Source: a bacterium
Lineage (GTDB): Bacteria > UBP18 > UBA7526
Direction of reading: 5' to 3'
DNA length: 25,446 nt
Assembly: GCA_030616365.1 (NCBI GenBank)
Contig: JAUWXM010000005.1
Location: 1 to 25,446 of the forward strand
Shown in pieces: positions 1-7,254 of the stretch. How positions within the stretch are numbered: position 1 is the stretch's first letter; each line of letters opens with the position of its first letter. The notes under the pieces were generated by a model. The model did no database searches. It was not told where the DNA came from and was given only the letters and a program-made list of their open reading frames with translations. The position numbers and the translations under genes were made by a program.

Positions 1-261
1 TGCCTTAAAATGGTACTTTTTCAGAATGGGATAGGCATAAGTGAAGTTATCCTTATAGCCATCATCAAAGGTGAGAAGCACCGACTTCTCTGGAAGAATT
101 CTTCTTTTTCTGACAACCCCTAATAGCTCATCTGGTGAGATAGTCTGATACCCTTTACCAGAAAGATATTCCATCTGGCTGGCAAACCTTTCCGGGCTTA
201 TTCTATACTTCTCTTTCTTGCCTGGACTGACTTTATGATACATGAGAACAGGAATTCTCAT
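1..261 (-). CDS. Polysaccharide deacetylase (NodB-type), N-terminal part only
   Basis: The first 87 residues are present; the gene runs off the left edge of the window. The protein begins MRIPVLMYHKVSP and contains TFDDGYKDNFTYAYPILKKY, the first metal-binding motif (TFDDG) of carbohydrate esterase family 4, which removes N- or O-acetyl groups from polysaccharides. The YHKVSP opening is typical of cell-envelope members of this family. The ATG at 261 overlaps the stop of the upstream glycosyltransferase as ATGA, with an AAGGG just before it, so translation is probably coupled. An LPS- or exopolysaccharide-related role fits the neighbours, but the substrate cannot be told. The second (HxxxH) metal motif lies outside the window. 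Confidence 0.9.
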   Translation of the reverse strand, partial: MRIPVLMYHKVSPGKKEKYRISPERFASQMEYLSGKGYQTISPDELLGVVRKRRILPEKSVLLTFDDGYKDNFTYAYPILKKYHFKA

Positions 262-992
262 CCCTTCCTTTTCTCCCATAATCTAGCATACTTACTGAAA
301 GTATAGAAGGAATGGCAGAGGGCTAGGACTAAGCCGTGAATACCGTCTAAGAAGCCCCTTTTTATAATATACATCTTGAAGAAGGTGAAAGGTGGGTGAA
401 AGAAAACCTGATGCCATCCTGCTCTTCTTCCCCTCTCTTCTATGGTCAATTTAGCATATTTATCCATCCTCTTCAGGTATTCACCTATGGACTTGGCAGT
501 GAAGTGCTCTATTGGACCTTTAAGATAATCCTTCTTACCTTCTATCTGCACCGCTTCATGAACCATCCGCTCAGTGAACTTTCCTTTCCCCTTTTTAAAG
601 AGCCTGAGATGATAGTCTGGATACCAGCCAGAGTGTCTAATCCACTTTCCCAGGAAGTAGGCTTTATTGGGAATGTAATAGCCGTTATATTCTTTTTTTT
701 GAATGGCCTCTTTTATCTCTTGGACCAGTTCCTTGGTAACCCGCTCATCAGCATCGATATTCAATGCCCATTCTCCAGTCGCCTTCTCCAAAGCGAGGTT
801 CTTCTGCCTCCCGTATCCCATCCATTTCTTCTGGAATATCTTATCCGTATATTCCTTGGCAATCTCTACTGTCTTATCATTAGAAAAGGAATCAACGATG
901 ATAATCTCATCTACCCACTTTACACTCTCCAGACAATCCCTGATATTTTTTTCTTCGTTCTTAGTGATAATGATTACAGAGAGCTTAGTCAT
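258..992 (-). CDS. Family 2 glycosyltransferase, WaaE/KdtX-like LPS core glycosyltransferase
   Basis: A 244-residue GT-A fold glycosyltransferase. The N-terminus MTKLSVIIITKNEEKNI and the DAD metal/nucleotide motif in NIDADERV (about residues 79-85) define family GT2. The sequence WYPDYHLRLFKKGKGKF followed by RMVHE is characteristic of the WaaE/KdtX group that transfers a hexose to the inner core heptose of LPS. The C-terminal 50 residues are hydrophobic and basic (FFHPPFTFFKMYIIKRGF), consistent with membrane association. The ATG at 992 was chosen over an in-frame TTG at 1004 because GAGG lies 6 nt upstream of it. It follows the waaF-like gene after a roughly 90-nt repeat-bearing gap and overlaps the deacetylase by ATGA. 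The sugar and acceptor are inferred from the family only. Confidence 0.88.
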   Translation of the reverse strand: MTKLSVIIITKNEEKNIRDCLESVKWVDEIIIVDSFSNDKTVEIAKEYTDKIFQKKWMGYGRQKNLALEKATGEWALNIDADERVTKELVQEIKEAIQKKEYNGYYIPNKAYFLGKWIRHSGWYPDYHLRLFKKGKGKFTERMVHEAVQIEGKKDYLKGPIEHFTAKSIGEYLKRMDKYAKLTIEERGRRAGWHQVFFHPPFTFFKMYIIKRGFLDGIHGLVLALCHSFYTFSKYARLWEKRKG

Positions 993-1018
993 CTCTTTCC
1001 TCAATCAGTTGATAAGAA

Positions 1019-1055
1019 CCTTTCGCTGTCGCTCAAGAACCTTGTTTTCTCACTT
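1019..1055. repeat. 37-nt interspersed repeat, copy 1
   Basis: This block is the reverse complement of 14524-14560 with two mismatches over 37 nt. It sits in the gap between the waaF-like gene and the GT2 gene. It is bracketed by a direct repeat of AGTTGATAAG at 1007-1016 and 1069-1078, which looks like a target duplication or a unit of an older tandem array. Confidence 0.8.
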
Positions 1056-1083
1056 CGCTCGAAAATAAGTTGATAAGTTCTTG

Positions 1084-2100
1084 TCAACTGGTTTTTAGAT
1101 ATGTTTTAGCTGCTTGAAAGACATCCTCTACTCTAATCTCCTTAAAGCAGGTCAACTTCTCACATTTCCTTCTGAAGCAGGGGCTGCAGGGAACTTTCTT
1201 ATAGATGATGCTACAATCCTTCTTTCTCCAGGGGCCAGTCTTCTGGGGATCGGATGAGCCAAATAAAGCAATAATGGGCGTCTTAATAGTGGAGGCGATC
1301 TGTAGGGGACCACTATCATTAGTAATAAAGAGGTGACATCTCTCGATTAGTGCCCTAAGCTGCTTAAGGGATGTCTTTCCTGCCGCATTTATTGGATTAG
1401 CGGTCATCTTATCTATAATCTTCTGAATAAGAGGAAGATCGTTCTTTTCCCCCAAGAGAACTACTCTGGCTCTATAACTTTTTATTAAACGATCTGCTAA
1501 GGTAGCGTATCTCTCAGGAAACCATCTCTTGGCGGGACCAAAATAGGCACCAGGAAAGATACCGATGAGTGGATCGCCCTCTTTGCGGCCATTCTCGATT
1601 AGAAAATTTCCCGCCCATGCTTTGGCCTCCCTATTTTCGGCCATGAAGACTTCTTTTCCTTCTATTTCCACTCTTAAGGCCTTTATTAATCCCAAGAAGA
1701 AGTCTACCTCATGTTGAGTCCCTTTAGAACGTTTAACTACCTTAGTTAAGAGAAGATTGCGTAGGCTATGGGAATATCCTACCCTCTCCAGAATCCTTGC
1801 CAGATAGAAGAGGATGGCTGGTTCATAAGAGGTGGACTGCATAATGATTCCTAAGTCAAATTTCTTCTCCTTTAAGGTTCTAATGAGTTTCATCCTCTCT
1901 TTTAGGCTTCCTTTTCGTTTATAAATAATTAACTCATTAATGTTCGGGTTTCCCTGGTATATCTCGGCTACCTTCTCCGGAGTTAGAAGACTAATCTTTG
2001 CTTTTGGAAAACCACTTCTCAGGGCAGAGAGGGCAGGAGTTATAAAAATGGCATCCCCCACCCAGTTTACTCCCTTTACCAATATTTTCTTATATTCCAT
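1084..2100 (-). CDS. waaF: ADP-heptose:LPS heptosyltransferase, WaaF-like (GT9)
   Basis: A 338-residue GT-B enzyme of family GT9, which transfers heptose from ADP-heptose onto the LPS inner core at the cytoplasmic face of the inner membrane. The N-terminal KGVNWVGDAIFITPALSALR and the central GAYFGPAKRWFPERYATLAD are close to the WaaF (heptosyltransferase II) pattern, as is the Cys-rich tail (CSPCFRRKCEKLTCF). The sugar-nucleotide motif reads NDSGPLQIAS at about 261-270, so residue 267 is Gln where the family normally has His (NDSGPMHIA). No heptosyltransferase I or ADP-heptose synthesis genes are in the window. The start codon has no Shine-Dalgarno because the 40 nt upstream are a decamer repeat. 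A different transferred sugar is possible. Confidence 0.87.
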   Translation of the reverse strand: MEYKKILVKGVNWVGDAIFITPALSALRSGFPKAKISLLTPEKVAEIYQGNPNINELIIYKRKGSLKERMKLIRTLKEKKFDLGIIMQSTSYEPAILFYLARILERVGYSHSLRNLLLTKVVKRSKGTQHEVDFFLGLIKALRVEIEGKEVFMAENREAKAWAGNFLIENGRKEGDPLIGIFPGAYFGPAKRWFPERYATLADRLIKSYRARVVLLGEKNDLPLIQKIIDKMTANPINAAGKTSLKQLRALIERCHLFITNDSGPLQIASTIKTPIIALFGSSDPQKTGPWRKKDCSIIYKKVPCSPCFRRKCEKLTCFKEIRVEDVFQAAKTYLKTS

Positions 2101-2107
2101 ATTCTAC

Positions 2108-2169
2108 ATTCGCGAAAATTCGCGTCCTTATATTTATCGGTCAAGGTCTATTCGCGTTTATTCGCGTTT
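2108..2169. repeat. Decamer array, unit ATTCGCGNNN
   Basis: Two 10-nt units (2108-2127) and two more (2150-2169) flank a 22-nt centre. ATTCGCGAAAATTCGCG contains the palindromic CGCGAA/TTCGCG. The array covers the lpxK stop codon, supplies its last codons, and fills the whole gap to the waaF-like start. Confidence 0.8.
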
Positions 2170-3238
2170 CCAGGATTTCTTGGCCTTTGGTAATCTTCAG
2201 TTTTATCCTTAAGACCAAGATGGATTCATTCGCAACCAATGGCTCAAGACGCACTCCATCCTTCTGGGTAGTAATGATGAGACAGCCCCTGGCCTTAGTG
2301 CTAATCTCTTTCAGGTCTTCTTTGGTATAGAGATGGTGGTCGGGATAGCGAAGCCTCTTCATAATTATTGCCTTCAAGTCTTTCAATGTCTTTTCAAAGG
2401 ACTCTGGATGGGCGATGCTCGATAAAGCAAGGACCTCTTTATTCTCTATAAATTCTAAATCGAGCCTCCTCTTGCTCTTCAAATCTTCTAAGTAGCAAGG
2501 AGCATGGATGCTCTCCAGAATAGGAGTAAAAGGGTTAATACTCCTTATGCTATTCTTCAAACCCTCTAAATTCCCTGTCTGATCCGTTCTGGTCAAGACG
2601 AAGAGGTCTGCCCTCTTAAGACTTCTCAATGGCTCTCTCAAAATCCCCCGAGGAAGAAGAAATCCGTTGCTGAAGGGGTTGAGGCTATCAATGAGCAGAA
2701 TATCCAAATCGCGCTCCAACTTCTGGTACTGGAAGCCATCATCTAAGATAAAGGCCTCTGTGTCAAAATTAGATAGGCAGTAATTCCCACTCGCCATGCG
2801 ATTCCTTCCCACGACTATGGGAACGCCTGATAAGTTTTGAGCCAAGAGGTACGGCTCATCCCCAGCCTCTTTTGCTGAAAGCAGGATTTCCTTCCCATCT
2901 GAGACTACCCTTACTGACTTTGGACTTTGAACTTTGGACTTTGGACGACTTTTATATCCCCTACTCAGTATGGCTACTTTTCTTCCCTTTTCTTGAAGAA
3001 GTCTTGCTATTTTCTCAACCACAGGAGTCTTTCCCGTTCCCCCTACAGTCAGATTTCCAACGCTAATCACCTTTGCCTTTAATTTTACCCTCTTCAAAAT
3101 TCTTATGCGATAGAGAAGCCGAATAATTTGAAGACTCAGATAGTATATCCCGGATAGAATCAAAAATATAAGGCGCAATGAAGAAGCAAAGGCACCCTTT
3201 CTCTCATCCGAAATAATACTCAACAAATACTTCTGCAT
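2141..3238 (-). CDS. lpxK: Tetraacyldisaccharide 4'-kinase LpxK
   Basis: A 365-residue LpxK, which phosphorylates the 4' position of the tetraacyl disaccharide to give lipid IVA. The P-loop GNLTVGGTGKTP lies at 61-72, after a hydrophobic N-terminal membrane-anchoring helix (about 22-45). ILSRGY, AGDEPYLLA, VVGRNR and the DDGFQ motif (LDDGFQYQ) follow in family order. Two parts come from repeats. Residues about 98-108 (KVQSPKS) are encoded by a 7-nt tandem array at the usual SRGYKSR variable loop. The last nine residues (ETRINANRP) are encoded by the decamer array at the stop codon. The gene follows LpxL paralogue 1 after 40 nt. Length is normal for the family. Very likely functional. Confidence 0.95.
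   Translation of the reverse strand: MQKYLLSIISDERKGAFASSLRLIFLILSGIYYLSLQIIRLLYRIRILKRVKLKAKVISVGNLTVGGTGKTPVVEKIARLLQEKGRKVAILSRGYKSRPKSKVQSPKSVRVVSDGKEILLSAKEAGDEPYLLAQNLSGVPIVVGRNRMASGNYCLSNFDTEAFILDDGFQYQKLERDLDILLIDSLNPFSNGFLLPRGILREPLRSLKRADLFVLTRTDQTGNLEGLKNSIRSINPFTPILESIHAPCYLEDLKSKRRLDLEFIENKEVLALSSIAHPESFEKTLKDLKAIIMKRLRYPDHHLYTKEDLKEISTKARGCLIITTQKDGVRLEPLVANESILVLRIKLKITKGQEILETRINANRP
2916..2946. repeat. Heptamer array inside lpxK, unit GACTTTG
   Basis: Four 7-nt units plus three bases (GACTTTG, GACTTTG, AACTTTG, GACTTTG, GAC). It lies wholly inside lpxK, in a surface-loop position between the SRGY motif and the next strand. A related unit (TTGGACN) forms one arm of the array at 8610-8658. 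Because 7 is not a multiple of 3, loss or gain of one unit would shift the lpxK frame. Confidence 0.8.
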
Positions 3239-3247
3239 TTTCAGTTT

Positions 3248-3287
3248 TACTTTCCTACTCTTCTACTCTTTTACTTTCCTACTTTTC
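3248..3287. repeat. Octamer array, unit TACTYTYC
   Basis: Five consecutive 8-nt units (TACTTTCC, TACTCTTC, TACTCTTT, TACTTTCC, TACTTTTC). The array overlaps the stop codon of LpxL paralogue 1 and fills the gap before lpxK. Only one arm is visible here, with no inverted partner. Confidence 0.8.
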
Positions 3288-4193
3288 TGGTGGCTTGCTC
3301 TTCCACCTATTATGCATCCACCACCACTGGGAAGGGTATTTTCTAACATACCTTTCGATGACCCTGGTAAGTCTTTGGGTATTGGTTATCAAATCTTTCT
3401 CTTTATCTCCAGTATTAACTAAAGGGACCTCAGGCTCTATAATTAATCGATGTCTCTTTCTTCCTTCTCTAATAATGTACATGGGCACCAAAGGGGCCCC
3501 GGTTCTCTGGGCAAAGACTACTGGGGCAGCGGGAGCAGAAGCCGGTCTTCCAAAGAAATCAACGAATACTCCTTCTTTCCCGGCATTCTGATCGATGGGA
3601 ATGATGAGAACTTCCTCTCTCTTCAGCGAAGCCAGGGCTCTCTTGACCGCCAGGCTCTTTGGCTTAGGAAGAACGGTTCCCATATTTGAGCGGTCGCGCA
3701 ACTGCTGCATGAACCGGGCCACTCTCTTATCCTTGGGAACTTTAGCTATAACACTCGCCGGATAGCCTTCGTTGACTATTTTTTGTAAAAGAAGAGTAAT
3801 ATTTCCGATATGACCTATAATTCCAATCGTCCCTTTTCTCTTAGCTAAGGCCTTATCCAGATTCTCCTTTCCCTCCATGGCCAAGAGATAGGCATACCTC
3901 TTCCCATACTCCATTACCCGGAGCATCTCGAATCCACCTTGAGCAATGTGGCAATAGTTCTCTTTTATTATTCTCTTTAATTCTTGGGGAGGTTTTTCTT
4001 TTCCCAGGGCCATCTTGATATTCTCCAGCCCTATCTTACGATGTCTGCGGTCAACATAATAAGCCAAGCGACCCAGACATCTTCCTCCCCAGAGAAGGAG
4101 ATTAAGGGGAAGGAGCTTTACGGGAAGAAGGATGCTATATAGGACAAGCCCTCCCGCACCATATCTTATCTTATCCCTTAGCTTTTTGCGCAT
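3279..4193 (-). CDS. LpxL/HtrB-family late acyltransferase, paralogue 1
   Basis: A 304-residue member of the lipid A late acyltransferase family (PF03279), which moves acyl chains from acyl-ACP to hydroxyls of primary chains on lipid A. An N-terminal membrane helix (about 14-40) is followed by GHIGNITLLL; the block-I His is H128. The expected Asp/Glu five residues later is Thr133. The second conserved block is intact (DQNAGKEGVFVDFFGRPAS), as are the GAPLVPMYIIRE strand and the C-terminal RYVRKYPSQWWWMHNRW. It overlaps the 3' end of paralogue 2 by 23 nt, with AGGAG ahead of its ATG. It is the most diverged of the four tandem copies. Family is certain; activity and position specificity are not. 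Confidence 0.88.
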   Translation of the reverse strand: MRKKLRDKIRYGAGGLVLYSILLPVKLLPLNLLLWGGRCLGRLAYYVDRRHRKIGLENIKMALGKEKPPQELKRIIKENYCHIAQGGFEMLRVMEYGKRYAYLLAMEGKENLDKALAKRKGTIGIIGHIGNITLLLQKIVNEGYPASVIAKVPKDKRVARFMQQLRDRSNMGTVLPKPKSLAVKRALASLKREEVLIIPIDQNAGKEGVFVDFFGRPASAPAAPVVFAQRTGAPLVPMYIIREGRKRHRLIIEPEVPLVNTGDKEKDLITNTQRLTRVIERYVRKYPSQWWWMHNRWKSKPPEK

Positions 4194-5130
4194 TCATCTC
4201 CTCTCTGCCCTTGGCCAGCCCCCGCCACCTCTTATAGATCCAGAAATATTGGTTAGGATACTTCCTCACATAATCCTCAATGATCTTGGTAAACTTCTGG
4301 GTATTGATTAAGATATCTTTCTCCTTATTTCCCGTCAGTTCTAACTCTACTGGTGAATCGATGACTATAGTATACCCCTCATTCCCTTTCTTTCGCACTA
4401 TAAACATAGGTAGGAGGGTAGCGCCGCTTCTCTTTGCCAGGATGACTGTTCCCGGGGCAGTAGCTGCTGGTTGGCCGAAGAAGTCTACCCAGATCGCCCC
4501 CTTATCTTCAAAGAAATTCCTATCCTGCTGAAGGAAGAGAATCTTATTCCCTTTTAACCATCTTAATGATTCCTTTACCGCTCTATGGGCGGGCAGGGCA
4601 GGAATGGAATGGACGTTCAGTCTTCTCTGCATATCCTTAATGAGTCGGGCTACCTTCTTATCCCGAACTTCCCGATAGAGAACGCCGAAGGGGTAACCTT
4701 CCTGGACCAGTTTAGTGCCCATAAGCATGAAATTTCCCAGATGACCACTTATGGTCATCACTCCCTTTCCTTTTGCTAAGGCCCTATCCAGGTTTTCTCT
4801 TCCCTCTATGGTGAACATGCTATCAATAGTTTCTTGGGAGAGGCGATAACAGCGAAGTAGTTCCACTGCATACCTGGTCACATTATGGTAAATCCTTTTA
4901 GCAATCCTTTTTAATTCTTCCTGAGATTTTTCTTTACCAAAGGCGAGATTTAAATTTTTGAAGACCGTATGATGGTAGAGCCTTATGAGCCAGGCAAAGT
5001 TGGCGATTCCCCGGGTAAAAAGATAGGCCATCCTCCAGGATATAGCATTTAGCAGCCAGATGGTAAACTTCAAAAGTACTCTATAGACCATCCAGTATTT
5101 CCATTCTCTCTTAATGAGCCTTCTTCTCAT
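4171..5130 (-). CDS. LpxL/HtrB-family late acyltransferase, paralogue 2
   Basis: A 319-residue PF03279 protein in the four-gene tandem set. It has an N-terminal hydrophobic anchor (about 18-50). The catalytic-His block SGHLGNFMLMG has H130 but Met135 where the family acid should be. The second block is QQDRNFFEDKGAIWVDFFG, slightly longer than in its sisters, then RSGATLLPMFIVRK and YVRKYPNQYFWIYKRW. A Glu (in LVQEGYP) lies 14 residues after the His, as in all four copies. The ATG at 5130 has only a weak AAGGGATG upstream, which is part of a decamer array. It probably acts on lipid A or a related glycolipid at the inner membrane. Confidence 0.88.
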   Translation of the reverse strand: MRRRLIKREWKYWMVYRVLLKFTIWLLNAISWRMAYLFTRGIANFAWLIRLYHHTVFKNLNLAFGKEKSQEELKRIAKRIYHNVTRYAVELLRCYRLSQETIDSMFTIEGRENLDRALAKGKGVMTISGHLGNFMLMGTKLVQEGYPFGVLYREVRDKKVARLIKDMQRRLNVHSIPALPAHRAVKESLRWLKGNKILFLQQDRNFFEDKGAIWVDFFGQPAATAPGTVILAKRSGATLLPMFIVRKKGNEGYTIVIDSPVELELTGNKEKDILINTQKFTKIIEDYVRKYPNQYFWIYKRWRGLAKGREEMNAQKAKG

Positions 5131-5140
5131 CTAACATCCC

Positions 5141-5240
5141 TTAGGGATTAGAAAGGACTAGAAGGGATTAGTAGGGACTAGCAGGGAAAACTCCATGCTA
5201 ATCCGTGCTATTTCTTGCTCTTCCCTTCTATTCCTTGTTC
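5141..5240. repeat. Decamer array in two inverted arms, unit GNAGGGAYTA / rc
   Basis: Five 10-nt units of the form GNAGGGAYTA (5141-5190) are followed directly by about five units of NTCCNTGCTA type (5191-5240). The second type is the reverse complement of the first: TAGCAGGGAC pairs against ATCCGTGCTA-type units. The RNA could form a long imperfect hairpin between paralogues 3 and 2. The right arm runs into the 3' coding end of paralogue 3. Confidence 0.8.
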
Positions 5241-6143
5241 TTTTGTGGGTTGGGTTTTCCAACGCCTATAAGTCCAGAGCCACTGCTCGGGATATTTTCT
5301 AACGTAGGATTCGATAATCTTAGTAAACTTAGCACTATTTACCAAAATGTCTTTTTCTTCATTACCGGTTATTTCTAACTTTACGGGGGGACCAAAGATA
5401 ATTCTGTGTCTATTGTTCATTTCTCTAACAACGAACATGGGCAGAATAGTAGCCCCGGTTCTCTTGGCCAATACTACCGGTCCGATTGGGGTTGCTGCGG
5501 GATAACCAAAGAAATCGACAAAGACCCCTTGAGGAGAATTACGGTCTGCCTGGATGCAGAGAACCTTATTCTCTCTTAGCCATTTTAAGGATTGGCGAAC
5601 TGAAGCATAAGAAGGAGAAGTGAGTATAAGGCTAATTCCTAAGTGGTGTCCAATATCGAAGAGGAGTTTTACTGCTCTCGCCTCATTTGCTCCATGAATG
5701 AAAGAGGCGCAGGAATAACCTTCCTGAACCAATTTAGCGCCCATCAAAGGAAAATTACCCAGATGAGCAGAGAGTCCAATCACCCCTTTTCCTCGAGCCA
5801 GAGCAGCATCTAAATATTTTCTTCCCTGGATAGTAAATATTTTATCGATCTCTGCCTGCAAGAATTTAGAGACGCGTAATAACTCACAGATGCTTTTAGC
5901 AATATTGCGGTAGGTCTCCCGCGCAATGGCTCTAATTTCATGAGGATCCTTTTCTCCCCCAAAAGCGCGATTAAGATTATTAAAGACTATCTGACGCCTG
6001 ACACCCAGTATCCAGGCCAAGCCAGCCAGACCATTCGCCAGACCATACATCATCCTTAAGGGTAAAATATTTACTAGGAAAATAACTGCCTTAAGCACTG
6101 CCCATCCTACATTATGCTTGAGCCACCTTTTCACCTTTTTCAT
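5208..6143 (-). CDS. LpxL/HtrB-family late acyltransferase, paralogue 3
   Basis: A 311-residue PF03279 protein. The start MKKVKRWLKHN at 6143 was chosen over an upstream in-frame ATG at 6176 because AAGGA lies 7 nt before it and because the extra residues come from a repeat array. The His block is SAHLGNFPLMG with H127 and Pro132 in place of the acid. The second block ADRNSPQGVFVDFFGYPAAT, RTGATILPMFVVRE and SYVRKYPEQWLWTYRRW are conserved. The C-terminal tail (KEQGIEGKSKK) is encoded by one arm of a decamer array. It is closest in sequence to paralogue 4, suggesting recent tandem duplication. Confidence 0.88.
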   Translation of the reverse strand: MKKVKRWLKHNVGWAVLKAVIFLVNILPLRMMYGLANGLAGLAWILGVRRQIVFNNLNRAFGGEKDPHEIRAIARETYRNIAKSICELLRVSKFLQAEIDKIFTIQGRKYLDAALARGKGVIGLSAHLGNFPLMGAKLVQEGYSCASFIHGANEARAVKLLFDIGHHLGISLILTSPSYASVRQSLKWLRENKVLCIQADRNSPQGVFVDFFGYPAATPIGPVVLAKRTGATILPMFVVREMNNRHRIIFGPPVKLEITGNEEKDILVNSAKFTKIIESYVRKYPEQWLWTYRRWKTQPTKEQGIEGKSKK

Positions 6144-6157
6144 CCTAATATCCTTCA

Positions 6158-6252
6158 AGGGTGACAGAGGGAACACGGGCTACAAGGGTTACATGGGTTT
6201 TTCTATATCTTTCCCCTGTCGCCCTTATCACTTATGTCACCCCTGCTCCCCC
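6158..6252. repeat. Nonamer array in two inverted arms, unit NGGGNNACA / TGTNNCCCN
   Basis: Four 9-nt units (AGGGTGACA, GAGGGAACA, CGGGCTACA, AGGGTTACA) occupy 6158-6193. After a 23-nt centre, four units of the reverse-complement pattern (TGTCGCCCT, TATCACTTA, TGTCACCCC, TGCTCCCCC) occupy 6217-6252. The right arm encodes the C-terminal tail of paralogue 4, and the left arm lies just upstream of paralogue 3. Confidence 0.85.
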
Positions 6253-7148
6253 TGTTTTTCTGGTTTTGTTTTCCAGCGTCTATAGGTCCAGAGCCATTGC
6301 TCGGGATATTTCCTCACGTAATTCTCAAGTATTTTGGTATACTTCTTCACATTTACCAAGATATCCTTCTCCCTATCTCCAGTTGACTCCAGTTCCATTG
6401 GAGAATCGATGATAATCCTATGTCTATCATTCCTCTCTCTTATAGCGATCATAGGAAGGATGGTGGCCCCAGTTCTCTGGGCTAAGATGATGGGGCCAGG
6501 AGCGGTGGCTGCCGGATGACCGAAGAAATCAACAAATATCCCTCTGGGAAAATCCCGATCCCCGTGGAGACCCAAGATCTTGTTCTCCTTTAGCCAGGCT
6601 AAGGACTTCTGGGCCGAAGCCCGACGAGGTAGGGTAGGAATGATATTTAAATCTAGGTAATTGGCTATCTCTTTAAAGAATTCCGCTCCTTTCTTAAGAC
6701 TTGTGCCATACATAACAAAAGCAAAGGGAGTGCCCTCCTGGGCAAGCCTTGCTCCCATCAAAACGAAGTTACCAAAATGGCCAATAAGAGCAATCACTCC
6801 CTTTCCTTTCTCAAGGGCTTTATCCAAGTTCTCTTTTCCCTTTATGGTGAATATCTCTTTAAGTTTCTGGGGTGAAATCCTATACTTGAATCCTTCACAG
6901 CCATTCTTAATCCAATTGCGATAGCTCTGGAAGGCAATCCTCTTAATCTCTTCCTTAGACTTCTCTTTCCCAAAGGCACGATTGAGATTCTCAAAGACTG
7001 TCTTATGGAAGATGCCCAATACCCAAGCAATCCTTGCTAAAATCTCCGCTAAAAGGTAAAGTGCTTTCCAGGGAAGAAGGTTGGCCAACCAGACGAAACT
7101 TTTTAAAGATAGATAGTCCAACTCATGCTTTATTTTCTTCTTCTTCAC
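6237..7148 (-). CDS. LpxL/HtrB-family late acyltransferase, paralogue 4
   Basis: A 303-residue PF03279 protein and the first transcribed of the four tandem acyltransferases. The GTG at 7148 was chosen because GGGAGGT lies 8 nt upstream, whereas the in-frame ATG at 7187 has no ribosome-binding site. The His block is IGHFGNFVLMG with H124 and Val129 at the acid position. The second block GDRDFPRGIFVDFFG, RTGATILPMIAIRE and NYVRKYPEQWLWTYRRW are intact. Its last residues (PEKQGEQG) are encoded by the nonamer array. It follows waaA by 106 nt. This fits lipid A late acylation after Kdo addition, but the acyl donor and position are unknown. Confidence 0.87.
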   Translation of the reverse strand: MKKKKIKHELDYLSLKSFVWLANLLPWKALYLLAEILARIAWVLGIFHKTVFENLNRAFGKEKSKEEIKRIAFQSYRNWIKNGCEGFKYRISPQKLKEIFTIKGKENLDKALEKGKGVIALIGHFGNFVLMGARLAQEGTPFAFVMYGTSLKKGAEFFKEIANYLDLNIIPTLPRRASAQKSLAWLKENKILGLHGDRDFPRGIFVDFFGHPAATAPGPIILAQRTGATILPMIAIRERNDRHRIIIDSPMELESTGDREKDILVNVKKYTKILENYVRKYPEQWLWTYRRWKTKPEKQGEQG

Positions 7149-7156
7149 CCCGTTAG

Positions 7157-7163
7157 ACCTCCC
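7157..7163 (-). promoter_or_regulatory. Ribosome-binding site deciding a GTG start (paralogue 4)
   Basis: Reads GGGAGGT on the minus strand, 8 nt before the GTG at 7148. It falls inside a 12-nt tandem duplication (GTCTAGCGGGAG then GTCTAACGGGGT), so the signal may be repeat-derived. Confidence 0.6.
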
Positions 7164-7254
7164 GCTAGACGATTTTTCAAATAACATAGGCTTATGTCTG
7201 TTTTTAAATATCTTGCTCTTTGAAAGGTCTTATAAAATTTAGGTCTGGCGGGGT

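Noticed and set aside
396..1073. A 225-codon plus-strand open frame antisense to the GT2 gene
   Set aside because: The minus-strand frame has clear glycosyltransferase motifs; the plus-strand translation shows no recognisable family and is a mirror of it.
5208..6176. Start of LpxL paralogue 3 at 6176
   Set aside because: The extra 11 residues are encoded by the nonamer array and lack a ribosome-binding site, while the ATG at 6143 has AAGGA at good spacing.
7188..7254. A possible regulatory site between waaA and LpxL paralogue 4
   Set aside because: An AT-rich stretch without clear promoter boxes, hairpin or repeat; nothing could be supported.
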